Shown one piece after another: positions 15,691 to 24,429 of a DNA stretch of 64,000 bases. The notes under the pieces were generated by a model. That model saw only the letters and a program-made list of their open reading frames with translations. It had not been told where the DNA came from and did not search any database. Origin of the DNA: Cytobacillus firmus (GTDB taxonomy: Bacteria; Bacillota; Bacilli; Bacillales; Cytobacillaceae); assembly GCF_023612095.1 (NCBI RefSeq), contig NZ_CP086235.1:2367501-2431500 (forward strand), written 5' to 3'. Positions within the stretch are counted from its first letter, which is position 1; every line of letters begins with the position of its first letter. Both the position numbers and the translations under genes were made by a program.

Positions 15691-17043
15691 GTGTATAAAA
15701 AAATCGGATGGTTTCTATTATTTTTCAGTATGATCCTGGCCGGAAAAGCTTCCGCTCAGGAATTCTCTGCAGCATCATCAAAAGAGCTGAGAGAAGCCTT
15801 GTCGGATCCGAGTGTATCAGTCATTAAATTACATTCTGGAAAATATGAAGGAAGTTTTTCAATAGAGAGAAAAGTTCATATTATCGGGGATAAAGGAACC
15901 AGAATTATAGGATCTGAAAATGGCCATGTGCTGAAAATTGCAGCGGATGATGTCATCATTGAACATCTGGAATTGGAAGGAAGCGGATCACAGAATGCCG
16001 GAATCTATGTGACAGGAGACCGTGCCTATCTTCACCATATAGCGCTGAGGAATGTTTTTCACGGCATATATGCAAGGAATTCATATGGACACCGGTTTGA
16101 AAATAATATCATTACAAGCTTCCAAAGTAAGGACCGTCACAAGGGCTTTGGCATCTATTTGGTTGAAGCTCCAAATACTGCGGTAAGAAATAATTACTTC
16201 TACCACACGCATGATGGTGTTTATGTGTCCTATTCTGATTTTTGCGAAGTCAGCGGGAACATCATGTCCAAAGCACGCTATGGCGTGCACACAATGGATT
16301 CCCGTAATGTTTTAATTGCAGACAATAGGGTGACCGAAAGCATCAACGGGCTCATGATCATGCAAAGCTATGAAGTATTTATCCTGGAAAACTATTTTTA
16401 TAAGAATACAGAAAATGAGGGTGCCGGGATTTTTATGTATGACACCTTTGATTCCAAAATTGCTTCCAATATTGTGAGGGGCAATTACAGAGGAATGATT
16501 CTTGAAAATGCACAGCGGAACAGACTTGAATTTAATCAGATTCAGGAAAATGATACCGGCCTGGAAATGGGGAAGAATTCAAATGATAATATCATTTATT
16601 TAAATAATTTTTCCGGGAATACAAGGCAAATCATCTCTGAAAAAGATAACAGGAATCTATTCAGTAAGGATACCTATGGCAACTATTTTGATGATCATCA
16701 ATTATTGAATCTGGATCATGACCATAAAGTGGACTTTGCCTATAAAAGCGGGGATGTTTTTTATCAGTTGGCAGATGAAGAGCCTTTACTGCAGATCTTT
16801 TATCAAAGTCCGGCCGTAGAATTGTGGAATATGATTGAACAATACACTCCGATTCCATCAGATGCCTTTATCATAGATGAGTCACCGCTTGCTAAAGCTG
16901 CGCCTGTAAAGCAGAAAGAACTCAAATCAGAAAAAAGGAATGCCCTTCCAAGCCGTGAACCTTCTTTAATCCTGTTCTTTTTTCTTATCACTTTAACAAG
17001 TTTGCTTATATTGAATTATGGGAGGAAGCACTATGAAATTTAA
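15691..17043 (+). CDS. nosD: NosD, nitrous-oxide reductase copper-site maturation protein
   Basis: This 450-aa protein has a signal peptide (MYKKIGWFLLFFSMILAGKASA) and a long right-handed beta-helix built of NosD/CASH repeats with recurrent N-N/D-N turns (RNNYFYHTHDGVYVSYSD, IADNRVTESINGLMIM). A hydrophobic segment near the C-terminus (about residues 427-443) may anchor it. NosD works with the NosFY transporter and NosL to build the CuZ centre of N2O reductase. GTG at 15691 follows AGGTGAT with ordinary spacing. nosL overlaps its 3' end by 11 bases. nosZ itself is absent from the window. Confidence 0.93.
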   Translation: MYKKIGWFLLFFSMILAGKASAQEFSAASSKELREALSDPSVSVIKLHSGKYEGSFSIERKVHIIGDKGTRIIGSENGHVLKIAADDVIIEHLELEGSGSQNAGIYVTGDRAYLHHIALRNVFHGIYARNSYGHRFENNIITSFQSKDRHKGFGIYLVEAPNTAVRNNYFYHTHDGVYVSYSDFCEVSGNIMSKARYGVHTMDSRNVLIADNRVTESINGLMIMQSYEVFILENYFYKNTENEGAGIFMYDTFDSKIASNIVRGNYRGMILENAQRNRLEFNQIQENDTGLEMGKNSNDNIIYLNNFSGNTRQIISEKDNRNLFSKDTYGNYFDDHQLLNLDHDHKVDFAYKSGDVFYQLADEEPLLQIFYQSPAVELWNMIEQYTPIPSDAFIIDESPLAKAAPVKQKELKSEKRNALPSREPSLILFFFLITLTSLLILNYGRKHYEI

Positions 17044-17506
17044 ACCTGTTCTCCTAATGGCTGTTCTCGCAATATTGCTGAGTGCCTGTTCTTCACCAGC
17101 ATCGGAGCCGGCAGAAATTAAACTGAATCAGGATAGCTGTGCTGCCTGTAATATGGGAATCGCTGATTTGGAATCAGCAGCACAGATAATTTTAAAAAGT
17201 GGTGAGCCTGTATTGTTCGATGATATTGGGTGTATGACACAATATTTACAGTCAGAGAAGCCTGAATATGAGGCAGCCTTTGTCCATGATTATCTCAGCA
17301 GGGAATGGATATCGTTTGATGCTTCTGCATTTATACAGCACAGCGATATTGAAAGCCCCATGAGCTATGGAATAGCAGCTTTTGAATCATTGGAAAAAGC
17401 TGAGGAATACCGGAAAGAACATGGAGGAACTGAATATTCGAAAGAAGAGCTCCTGAAAGCCGATATAAAGAGCTTTAAAGGAGACGGAAAGAATCACAGC
17501 CATTAA
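17033..17506 (+). CDS. nosL: NosL copper chaperone lipoprotein
   Basis: NosL is a membrane-attached Cu(I)-binding protein that delivers copper for N2O reductase. The 157-aa precursor has a lipoprotein signal (ILLSAC, Cys19), and the family motif C-x-x-C-N-M-G (SCAACNMGI) with a second site around DDIGCMTQYL. The tail is His-rich (GKNHSH). ATG at 17033 has GGGAGGA upstream and gives the signal peptide directly; an ATG 15 bases earlier overlaps the ribosome binding site. It overlaps nosD and precedes nosY. Confidence 0.93.
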   Translation: MKFKPVLLMAVLAILLSACSSPASEPAEIKLNQDSCAACNMGIADLESAAQIILKSGEPVLFDDIGCMTQYLQSEKPEYEAAFVHDYLSREWISFDASAFIQHSDIESPMSYGIAAFESLEKAEEYRKEHGGTEYSKEELLKADIKSFKGDGKNHSH

Positions 17507-17541
17507 CGAGATATTTACCCTCAGCACGAGGAGGAATCAAG

Positions 17542-18495
17542 ATGAATCCCGGACTTTTGTTTACTATGACAAAACATGAACTACGGCTGCTGTTAAGAAG
17601 CAGATGGCTTTTAAACTTTATGATTCTATTTTTCTTTCTGGCAGTTCTCCTTTATTTATACGGCCTCCAGTCTGTAAAATCTGATCCCGCTGAAGTAACG
17701 TATGGGCTGGAAGGTGTTAATGACAATATTGAGACAATGGGTGTGAACCCGGAATATTACGGCCTTAAAGAAATAAAGACGGAAGAGGGCAATACAGAAG
17801 GGTTCAGCCAGTCTGCCTACAACCGTTCGATTGCCATGCTGATCAACCTATCTCTTTGGATGATTCCGGTCATTTGCATGATTCTTGGAGGTAGTTCCAT
17901 TATTGCCGATAAAGAAAATGGGAGATTATCCTTATATAGAACTTATCAGGCATCTTCAGGATATTATCTGATCAGTAAATTCCTGGCTTTGGTCCTCTCG
18001 TTATTCTTTGCAGCAGGTATTTCATATGGGTTATTCGGCTTGATCTCATCTTTGGCTGGCAGTTCTTTTGCAGCCCATATTTATCAGGTTTTTCTGCTGG
18101 TGAACATGTTTTTAATCCTTGTATTCTCAGCGGCATCCTTACTGATTGGAGCCCTTTCCAAAACAAGGATGCAGGGACTGTCAGCAGCCATTATAGTATG
18201 GATTCTAATGGTGTTTGTCTACGAATTTATCATCTTTTCTGTCATCGGGTTGGTTCCATATGCAGTCAAGCAAAACAGCCTGTTCATGTTTATCCTTTTG
18301 AACCCGGTTGAATCCGTGCGCGTATGGTCGATCTCTAAACTGAATTCTGAATATGTATTCGGTCCTGAATACTTAATAATCGAAGAGTGGGGAGCAAATG
18401 GCTCTTTAACTCTTGCCCTTACAATATCCATTACCCTCATAATTCTAATCACCATCCTATCTTCAGCCCGGCTTTTAACGAAAAGAGGTGTTTAA
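17542..18495 (+). CDS. nosY: NosY, ABC transporter permease
   Basis: This 317-aa membrane protein has six predicted membrane segments with one large external loop (about residues 45-100) between the first two, typical of NosY-like ABC-2 permeases. It forms the channel of the NosFY complex that supports NosD in maturing N2O reductase. ATG at 17542 follows GAGGAGGA. The next gene's ribosome binding site overlaps its end. Identification rests on fold, the neighbouring ATPase and the nosD-nosL context. Confidence 0.88.
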   Translation: MNPGLLFTMTKHELRLLLRSRWLLNFMILFFFLAVLLYLYGLQSVKSDPAEVTYGLEGVNDNIETMGVNPEYYGLKEIKTEEGNTEGFSQSAYNRSIAMLINLSLWMIPVICMILGGSSIIADKENGRLSLYRTYQASSGYYLISKFLALVLSLFFAAGISYGLFGLISSLAGSSFAAHIYQVFLLVNMFLILVFSAASLLIGALSKTRMQGLSAAIIVWILMVFVYEFIIFSVIGLVPYAVKQNSLFMFILLNPVESVRVWSISKLNSEYVFGPEYLIIEEWGANGSLTLALTISITLIILITILSSARLLTKRGV

Positions 18496-18496
18496 G

Positions 18497-19195
18497 ATGA
18501 TCGTGGAAATGAAGGAGTTATCCAAAGCATATAAAAACAAGACAGCATTAGCACCATTGAATCTCCACATTGATCAGGGGGAATGTATCGTATTATGCGG
18601 GGGGAATGGAGCGGGAAAAAGTACGATGATCAAAATGCTGACAAATGTTGAAAGTCCCACCACTGGAAGTGTGGTGTTCCATTCCAAACAGCAAAAGCCA
18701 TTTGCTTACATGCCTGACCAAATGATGTTCCCAGCAGAGCTTACACCTTATGAAATCCTTGATTATTATGCTCGATTTTTAAATAAAGACAAGGAAACGA
18801 TCAAATTAGTTTTAGAGAAAACAGGCTTATGGAGCGAACGGAACCAGAAAGCTGGAGGATTTTCAAAAGGGATGAGTCAGCGGCTTAATCTGGCTCAGTG
18901 TCTGCTCGCCGATACCGACATCTATATTCTTGATGAACCGACAGACGGATTGGATCCCTATTGGGTTATTCAGCTGAAAAAGATAATAAAGGAGTTGAAA
19001 GATAAGAATAAAACGATCATTATCAGCAGTCACATTATGAGGGACGCCATAGAAATCGCCGACAAACTGATTATCTTATTTAACGGGAAAATAAAATTTC
19101 ATGGAACACTTGATCAAGCTTACAAAGAATACAAATGTGCCTCCTTAGAGGAAGTATTCCTTTCTATACACAAAATGGAACAAAAATCGGACTGA
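18497..19195 (+). CDS. nosF: NosF, ABC transporter ATP-binding protein
   Basis: This is the ATPase of the NosFY transporter. Residues about 34-45 are Walker A (GGNGAGKST), the ABC signature is GGFSKGMSQRLNLAQ, Walker B is IYILDEPTDGLD, and the switch His is in SSHIMRDA. At 232 aa it is a single-domain ATPase. ATG at 18497 has AGAGGTG upstream; a GTG nine bases earlier overlaps that site. It ends the nirK-nosDLYF cluster at a strong terminator. Confidence 0.92.
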   Translation: MIVEMKELSKAYKNKTALAPLNLHIDQGECIVLCGGNGAGKSTMIKMLTNVESPTTGSVVFHSKQQKPFAYMPDQMMFPAELTPYEILDYYARFLNKDKETIKLVLEKTGLWSERNQKAGGFSKGMSQRLNLAQCLLADTDIYILDEPTDGLDPYWVIQLKKIIKELKDKNKTIIISSHIMRDAIEIADKLIILFNGKIKFHGTLDQAYKEYKCASLEEVFLSIHKMEQKSD

Positions 19196-19202
19196 GACAA
19201 AG

Positions 19203-19230
19203 AGCGATTCCATTTAGGAACCGCTTTTTT
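19203..19230 (+). terminator. Terminator of the nos gene cluster
   Basis: AGCGATTCC (19203-19211) pairs with GGAACCGCT (19218-19226) with one mismatch, followed by TTTTTT. The hairpin lies over the last codons and the stop (19214-19216) of the convergent gene. Confidence 0.85.
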
Positions 19231-20485
19231 GTCCTCTGTTTTCATAAAATGAATATTGTTCAACATCTTTTGCCCATAGCTTTGCATTTTTTCCGCTAAG
19301 CTCAGCAATCCATAGATCGCCTTTTTGCTCTGCAAGCTTTTTTCTGACCCATGTTAATTTACCGGCTGTCTTTAGGTAAAGAGGGTTATAATCTCCAATT
19401 GAATTTTTGGGATAGGTGATTCTCGTCTGCTGGGTCTTGTTGAGCTGAATCAGACAGAGTGTTGGCTCAGGCCGTCTTTGCGGATCATTTGACCATTCAC
19501 TTTCATCCACTCGTGATGCTACGAGTATTTCATTATCCACCCACGTAAAACCCATTTCTGCAAATTTAGCAGGGGTAAGGTTCAAGGTTTTAAAGGCAGG
19601 CAATTCTGCCACCTTCAATTTTTTATTCTTGAAGCCCATCACAATTCTGCCCCCGCCTGCAATGTAGCCCAATAAATTCCTGCCCGGCGCCCACTTGGGG
19701 ACGTCCAGATGAAGGATCATCTCATCAAGAACTTCAAAATTCTTCCCATCAGGAGAAATGACGCAAACCATATCACTGTCCATGGCCAGGGATGCAGTTG
19801 GACTCACTATGAAAGAAATCCATTTTCCATCAGGTGAGAATTCAAATGTAGTTGCGTTAATGGACATAATGGAAGCATTGCCGTTGCCTATTTCCTTAGG
19901 TAACGTGAAAAACGGTTTCACATGCTGAGTTAAATTCATATCCTCAAGCTGTTCCGGCAGCTGAACCTTATATAGAATAGGGCTGGTCCAGCCGTCCGGC
20001 TTTAAGTCGGCGCTTGAAGATAAAATAAATCCTTTTCCGTCAGGATACCAATTATAATCATCTACACCTAAAGCGATATTGTAGAATTGATTCATATCCG
20101 ATATGTTTAAGACTCCGTTGCTGGTGAAAGCAATCCTGTAGTCGGAAGGTGCCCATTTGGCATTCCCGCCCCCTTGAAAAATCCTCTTATGCTTCTTTGA
20201 CTTTACATTGTATACCCATATCTCTGTGCTGTTTTCGATAGTAGGCGAATGAGGTTCCTGCGCTTTTTTTTCATATAGGAGCCATTGGCCATCATAGGAC
20301 CACTTTGGTGTATTTGTGAACTTTCCAGGTTCAGCAGAAATCTGTTCTTCAGTCACTCCGGTCTTGATCCACAAATAGCCATTTCGTATAAAAGCTGCCT
20401 GCAAATGATTTTCTGCCGTATCTCCCCATGCATCAGACGGGATAATAAGCAGGAAGCAGCAAAGCAGCAAAATCAGCTTGCGCAT
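19214..20485 (-). CDS. Secreted TolB-like beta-propeller protein
   Basis: This 423-aa protein has a signal peptide (MRKLILLLCCFLLIIPSDAWG) and repeated propeller blades of the TolB/WD40-like type: 'WSYDGQWLLYEKK', 'WAPSDYRIAFTSNG', 'WYPDGKGFILSSS', 'FSPDGKWISFIVS', 'WAPGRNLLGYIAGGG'. It is probably exported and could bind a partner protein or ligand outside the membrane; no catalytic site is seen. ATG at 20485 gives the signal peptide directly; a TTG 21 bases upstream is a weaker choice. Its stop lies inside the nos terminator. Confidence 0.82.
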   Translation of the reverse strand: MRKLILLLCCFLLIIPSDAWGDTAENHLQAAFIRNGYLWIKTGVTEEQISAEPGKFTNTPKWSYDGQWLLYEKKAQEPHSPTIENSTEIWVYNVKSKKHKRIFQGGGNAKWAPSDYRIAFTSNGVLNISDMNQFYNIALGVDDYNWYPDGKGFILSSSADLKPDGWTSPILYKVQLPEQLEDMNLTQHVKPFFTLPKEIGNGNASIMSINATTFEFSPDGKWISFIVSPTASLAMDSDMVCVISPDGKNFEVLDEMILHLDVPKWAPGRNLLGYIAGGGRIVMGFKNKKLKVAELPAFKTLNLTPAKFAEMGFTWVDNEILVASRVDESEWSNDPQRRPEPTLCLIQLNKTQQTRITYPKNSIGDYNPLYLKTAGKLTWVRKKLAEQKGDLWIAELSGKNAKLWAKDVEQYSFYENRGQKSGS

Positions 20486-20714
20486 ATCCTTCTCATCTTC
20501 CTTCAAGTTATTTAATCATGCTTATTATGGACAAAGAGAGTTATTTTATTGAAATTAATAAAAAGAGCACAATGAAAAAATGGTTTCTATTTTCGATATA
20601 ATTTCATTTACTTTATAATGATGGTTTAGTATACAAAATTGCCCAGCACCGTTTTTTCGGATGTTAATGGGGTAAAAACAATTAAAAACGGATTAATATT
20701 GGAGGAAATCAACT

Positions 20715-21944
20715 TTGTTCATTGCTATTTTGTTTTTCATGTTCATGTCCTTTTTCCTGTCGGGAAGTGAGACTGCCTTAACGGCTGTTAACAAAATGAA
20801 ATTAAAATCCAGAGCAGATAATAATGATAAGAAAGCACAAAGAATTTTGGATGTCGTGTCAAAGCCTGATGAGATGATTACATCGATATTAATTGGCAAT
20901 AATATTGCTAATATCATGCTGCCTACACTGGTTACCATCATTGCGCTTGACTATGATTTCAATGTAGGGGTGGCGACGGGTATTCTGACTGTGGCACTAA
21001 TTTTATTTGCGGAAGTTCTGCCAAAATCCATCGCAGCAAGCTTTTCCGACAAAATTGCTTATCTTGTATTTCCGGTCATTAGAATCCTAATGCTGATCTT
21101 AAAGCCGGTCACTTTTCTAATATCCAGGTTCACGAGAGGAATTATTAAATTTCTTTCAAAAAATGATGAGGATTCAGTATCAGTATCCAAGGAAGAGCTT
21201 ATTACCATGGTTGATATAGCTACAAGCGAAGGAACCTTCCATGAAGAAGAAACACAGCGAATTAAAGGGATCATTGATTTTTATAATTTAGATGTCAGCG
21301 ATGCGCTAAAAACGCCGCGAATGGAAATTGAAGGCATTCCATTTGAAGCAACAATAGAAGAAGCAAAGAATATAGTGCTGGATAATCGTTTTACAAGGTA
21401 TCCGGTGTATAAAGATAATATGGATAACATTGTCGGGGTTTTCCATGCTAAGGTTTTGCTCTCCTGGTCCAATCAGCCAGAGAAATCCCTGAAGGATTTT
21501 ACCGACTTAGAGCCGTTATTTGTCTATGAATTTCATAGCATTGACAAGGTATTCAAAATGATGATGAAAGAAAGGAAGCACCTTGCCATTGTTCTTGATG
21601 AATATGGCGGGACGAAAGGCATCATCACCCATGAGGATATTCTTGAAGCGATGCTGGGCCAGGAAATTGAAGACGAAACGGATGAAAACGCGGAAGTGCT
21701 GATCGACGAATTAACGGAAAACCATATTATTGTTCACGGCAAACTGGCAATCCGCAGAATCAATGAAGTTTTTAAAACAAAAATTCCCGAAGAGGAAGAC
21801 ATCCTTGCAGGATTTTTATTAAAAGAACTGGGGCATTTTCCTGAAGAAGGGGAAACATTCGAATACCACCATCTGCATTTTGAAATAAAATCGATTGAAG
21901 ATAACAGAATTAAACTGGTCGAAATTAAGAAGAAAACACCTTGA
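20715..21944 (+). CDS. CNNM/CorC-type transporter-associated protein (hemolysin C family)
   Basis: This 409-aa protein has an N-terminal DUF21/CNNM membrane domain (about residues 1-180, GSETALTAVNKMKLK; GNNIANIMLPTL), a CBS-domain pair (about 200-330, TPRMEIEGIPFEATIEEAK; VLDEYGGTKGIITHEDI) and a C-terminal CorC/HlyC domain (about 335-409). Bacterial members are linked to Mg2+ or Co2+ export and CBS-mediated nucleotide sensing. Start is TTG at 20715 with GGAGGA upstream. It is a single-gene unit closed by a terminator. Confidence 0.92.
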   Translation: MFIAILFFMFMSFFLSGSETALTAVNKMKLKSRADNNDKKAQRILDVVSKPDEMITSILIGNNIANIMLPTLVTIIALDYDFNVGVATGILTVALILFAEVLPKSIAASFSDKIAYLVFPVIRILMLILKPVTFLISRFTRGIIKFLSKNDEDSVSVSKEELITMVDIATSEGTFHEEETQRIKGIIDFYNLDVSDALKTPRMEIEGIPFEATIEEAKNIVLDNRFTRYPVYKDNMDNIVGVFHAKVLLSWSNQPEKSLKDFTDLEPLFVYEFHSIDKVFKMMMKERKHLAIVLDEYGGTKGIITHEDILEAMLGQEIEDETDENAEVLIDELTENHIIVHGKLAIRRINEVFKTKIPEEEDILAGFLLKELGHFPEEGETFEYHHLHFEIKSIEDNRIKLVEIKKKTP

Positions 21945-21952
21945 TGTATATG

Positions 21953-21986
21953 AGCATTATTTCCAGACGGGAATAATGCTTTTTTA
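21953..21986 (+). terminator. Terminator of the CorC-type gene
   Basis: AGCATTATT (21953-21961) and AATAATGCT (21972-21980) form a perfect 9-bp stem followed by a T tract. Confidence 0.85.
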
Positions 21987-22122
21987 TTATCACTAAATAA
22001 ACCAGGATAGAATGAGGGATAATAGTTACAGGGATACAAATAATTTATTTTTATTTTTCTGAAAAAATAGGTCCTTTTTAGTATATAATATAATAAAAAC
22101 AAATATCAGAGGTGATCTTAGC

Positions 22123-22272
22123 ATGGAAAACAAACCATTTCATTATGACGGAAGCGTACAAATGAACTACGAAACAGACAGTGAAGCAACTTCAAGCATT
22201 CCTTTTGAACTAACGGATGAAATGAGAAAAAATATCGGAACTAATCCGTATTCACCTAAAGAACAAGAATAA
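22123..22272 (+). CDS. Small soluble protein (49 aa), unknown function
   Basis: A 49-codon frame (MENKPFHYDGSVQMNYETDS ... NPYSPKEQE) follows AGAGGTGATC and is immediately closed by its own terminator, so it is an independent small gene. It is acidic and polar, without a membrane segment or cysteine. The pattern does not match a family I can name. Confidence 0.72.
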   Translation: MENKPFHYDGSVQMNYETDSEATSSIPFELTDEMRKNIGTNPYSPKEQE

Positions 22273-22276
22273 ATAT

Positions 22277-22301
22277 GGACCCAATGAGGGTTCTTTTTTT
22301 T
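22277..22301 (+). terminator. Terminator of the 49-aa gene
   Basis: GGACCC and GGGTTC pair (one G-U) around a five-base loop, followed by eight Ts. Confidence 0.8.
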
Positions 22302-22486
22302 GAGGATTATCCAACATGAATTTTGGGTATTTAAAAATAGCATGAGCAAATCATTTGAAAATCTTTTTTATTTTGAATATGATTATCTCGGATTAAGAAT
22401 AAAAATGATCATACTGCAGGATGAATACATATTTTACTTCTGATTCAAACTAAATTGACTACTCAAATTGGAAAGGTGATAAAATT

Positions 22487-23122
22487 ATGGCTCAGGTTTT
22501 ATACATTACAGCACACCCTCATGATGATAAGGTGTCATATAGCATGGCAGCAGGAAAAGCATTTATTGATTCTTACAAGGAAGCTAATCCAAATGACGAA
22601 ATCGTTCATATTGATTTATACAAGGAAAATATCCCGGCAATTGATGTTGATGTTTTCAGTGGATGGGGCAAGCTTCAGTCAGGCAAAGGTTTTGAAGAAC
22701 TGTCTGAAGATGAAAAGTCAAAAGTAGGCCGTCTTTCAGAACTAAGCGAACAGTTTGTGGCAGCTGATAAATATGTGTTTGTTACACCGCTTTGGAACTT
22801 CTCGTTCCCTCCGGTAATGAAAGCGTATCTTGATTCAGTGGCAGTAGCCGGCAAGACATTTAAGTATACTGCTGAAGGCCCAATCGGGTTATTGACTGAC
22901 AAAAAGGCGATTCACATCCAGGCTCGTGGAGGCATCTATTCCGAGGGGCCTGCAGCAGAGATGGAAATGGGTCACCGCTATTTAACAGTATTAATGCAAT
23001 TCTTCGGCGTTCCTTCATTCGAGGGTCTCTTTGTGGAAGGGCACAACGCAATGCCTGATAAAGCTGAAGAAATAAAAGCTGACGCCATTGCCCGTGCAAA
23101 AGACAAAGCGAAAACATTCTAA
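22487..23122 (+). CDS. azoR: FMN-dependent NADH-azoreductase
   Basis: The 211-aa protein has a flavodoxin-like fold with the family's FMN-binding patterns: an N-terminal strand then THP-type turn ([13 protein letters not shown]), [16 protein letters not shown] and [11 protein letters not shown]. Such enzymes reduce quinones and azo compounds with NADH and protect against electrophiles. ATG at 22487 follows GAAAGGTG. It is monocistronic, with a strong terminator. Confidence 0.93.
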   Translation: MAQVLYITAHPHDDKVSYSMAAGKAFIDSYKEANPNDEIVHIDLYKENIPAIDVDVFSGWGKLQSGKGFEELSEDEKSKVGRLSELSEQFVAADKYVFVTPLWNFSFPPVMKAYLDSVAVAGKTFKYTAEGPIGLLTDKKAIHIQARGGIYSEGPAAEMEMGHRYLTVLMQFFGVPSFEGLFVEGHNAMPDKAEEIKADAIARAKDKAKTF

Positions 23123-23124
23123 AC

Positions 23125-23158
23125 AAAAGCAGCGGATTTCCGCTGCTTTTTCTTTTTT
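23125..23158 (+). terminator. Terminator of azoR
   Basis: AAAAGCAGCGG (23125-23135) and CCGCTGCTTTT (23140-23150) make an 11-bp perfect stem followed by a T-rich tail. Confidence 0.9.
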
Positions 23159-23245
23159 GCTAGGCATATATAAGAAGAGCTCTTGTCCCGGAAGAATAGT
23201 ATAATACAGGAAGTATATAAGCTGGGAACGAAAGGGGGACATTTT

Positions 23246-23845
23246 GTGAAAATCTCGGAATTCAGCCCCAGCCATTTAAATGAGAATGATGTTACCAAGC
23301 TGCTTTATGAGGGTATTGAGGATAATCTGCAAAAAGGGGATTTAATTTTTGTGCCTGGAAGCAGCAAAGCAGCAGAATATCGATTACCGGAAGCTATCAG
23401 GCTTTATCAGGAAGGAAGAGCAAAAAAGCTGCTTTTGTCAGGTGGTGTAAAATGGCCGGGCAATGAAATGACTGAAGCAGAAATGTTAATGAAAAAAGCC
23501 ATTTTGTACGGCATTCCTCCAAATGACCTCTTCCTTGAAAATAAATCTCTTCATACAAAAGAAAATGTTCTTGCCTCTATGCTGGTTATGGACCGGATGT
23601 GCGGACTCGAGAACATCTCCAATATCATCGTTGTAACAGCTCCATTTCATATGAGGAGGCTGCACTTAACATTATTGACATATATGCCGAATTGGATTAA
23701 CTATTCTTTAGTATGTTCTAATGATGGTTCAACCGGGAAAGAGCAATGGAAGCAGCATCCTTATGGAAGAAAAAGAGCGTTTGATGAAGCAGGGAAAATA
23801 ATTGATTACGTTAATAAGGGAATTCTTATAGATCAGGAAATTTAA
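23246..23845 (+). CDS. YdcF-family (DUF218) protein
   Basis: The 199-aa protein carries the DUF218 fold: GDLIFVPGSSKAAEYRLPEA, a LLLSGG strand, E-x-E-x-M (EMTEAEMLMKKA), H-T-x-E-N (LHTKENVLAS) and the ITAPFHM-like VVTAPFHMRRL. Members act on cell-envelope or nucleotide-like substrates; the substrate is unknown here. There is no signal peptide or membrane segment. GTG at 23246 follows AAAGGGGGA; frames further upstream lack a ribosome binding site. Confidence 0.85.
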   Translation: MKISEFSPSHLNENDVTKLLYEGIEDNLQKGDLIFVPGSSKAAEYRLPEAIRLYQEGRAKKLLLSGGVKWPGNEMTEAEMLMKKAILYGIPPNDLFLENKSLHTKENVLASMLVMDRMCGLENISNIIVVTAPFHMRRLHLTLLTYMPNWINYSLVCSNDGSTGKEQWKQHPYGRKRAFDEAGKIIDYVNKGILIDQEI

Positions 23846-23851
23846 TGACAA

Positions 23852-23882
23852 GAAAAAACCCCGCCAGTATCCAATCGGCGGG
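23852..23882 (-). terminator. Terminator of cwlJ
   Basis: On the minus strand CCCGCC and GGCGGG form a stem with an 11-base loop followed by TTTTTT. Confidence 0.8.
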
Positions 23883-23889
23883 ATCCTTA

Positions 23890-24318
23890 TTAAAATGTAT
23901 TATAAATATTCTCGCATTCTTCCGCTGTAGGCTCGTAAAAACAATGGAGCTTAAATTTCCCCGCAAACGGCTGATTGTACCATGTGGGTGGACATTCGCC
24001 AGGCGGCCTGAAATACCATAGTGCAAATTTAGCGGGCCAAATCCTTTCACCTTTTACAGCCCTACGTGCGAGTCTTCTCTCCACTTCTCTTGGCCGCTGA
24101 TAAAAATAGCCTTTCTGAACTGCTTCAAAAGCATGCGGCTGGTGTATCATCTCCGGTATAGTGCGGATTCCTTTGAAATCAGAACAATTTCCCCTGATTC
24201 GGTTAATCCCCACATTTCCAACCATTAGCATGCCCTGCTGGCCTTCTCCTTCAGCCTCGGCCCGTAGAAGGCGGGCCAGTAAATCTATATCCTGTTCGCG
24301 TGCCTTCACCACTGCCAT
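23890..24318 (-). CDS. cwlJ: Spore cortex-lytic enzyme CwlJ
   Basis: CwlJ degrades the spore cortex peptidoglycan during germination. The 142-aa protein follows recalled B. subtilis CwlJ over its whole length: ARLLRAEAEGEGQQGMLMVG, NVGINRIRGNCSDFKGIRTI, QPHAFEAVQKGYFYQR, and the C-terminal CFYEPTAEECENIYNTF. The catalytic Glu is in RAEAEGE near residue 21. There is no signal peptide, as expected for an enzyme placed in the coat from the mother cell. gerQ, its usual partner for coat assembly, is not in the window. Confidence 0.96.
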   Translation of the reverse strand: MAVVKAREQDIDLLARLLRAEAEGEGQQGMLMVGNVGINRIRGNCSDFKGIRTIPEMIHQPHAFEAVQKGYFYQRPREVERRLARRAVKGERIWPAKFALWYFRPPGECPPTWYNQPFAGKFKLHCFYEPTAEECENIYNTF

Positions 24319-24401
24319 TCTGACTCACCACCGTTCCCTCAATATTAGATAGGCTGATATAGGGTATGCACAAAAGAGGGGGATGTGCTTTTAACAAGAG
24401 A

Positions 24402-24429
24402 AAAAGCTCCGGCAGAAGCAGGAGCTTTT
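24402..24429 (-). terminator. Terminator of the CAP-domain gene
   Basis: AAAAGCTCC and GGAGCTTTT form a 9-bp perfect stem with flanking T residues on the minus strand, right after the stop codon at 24428. Confidence 0.85.
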
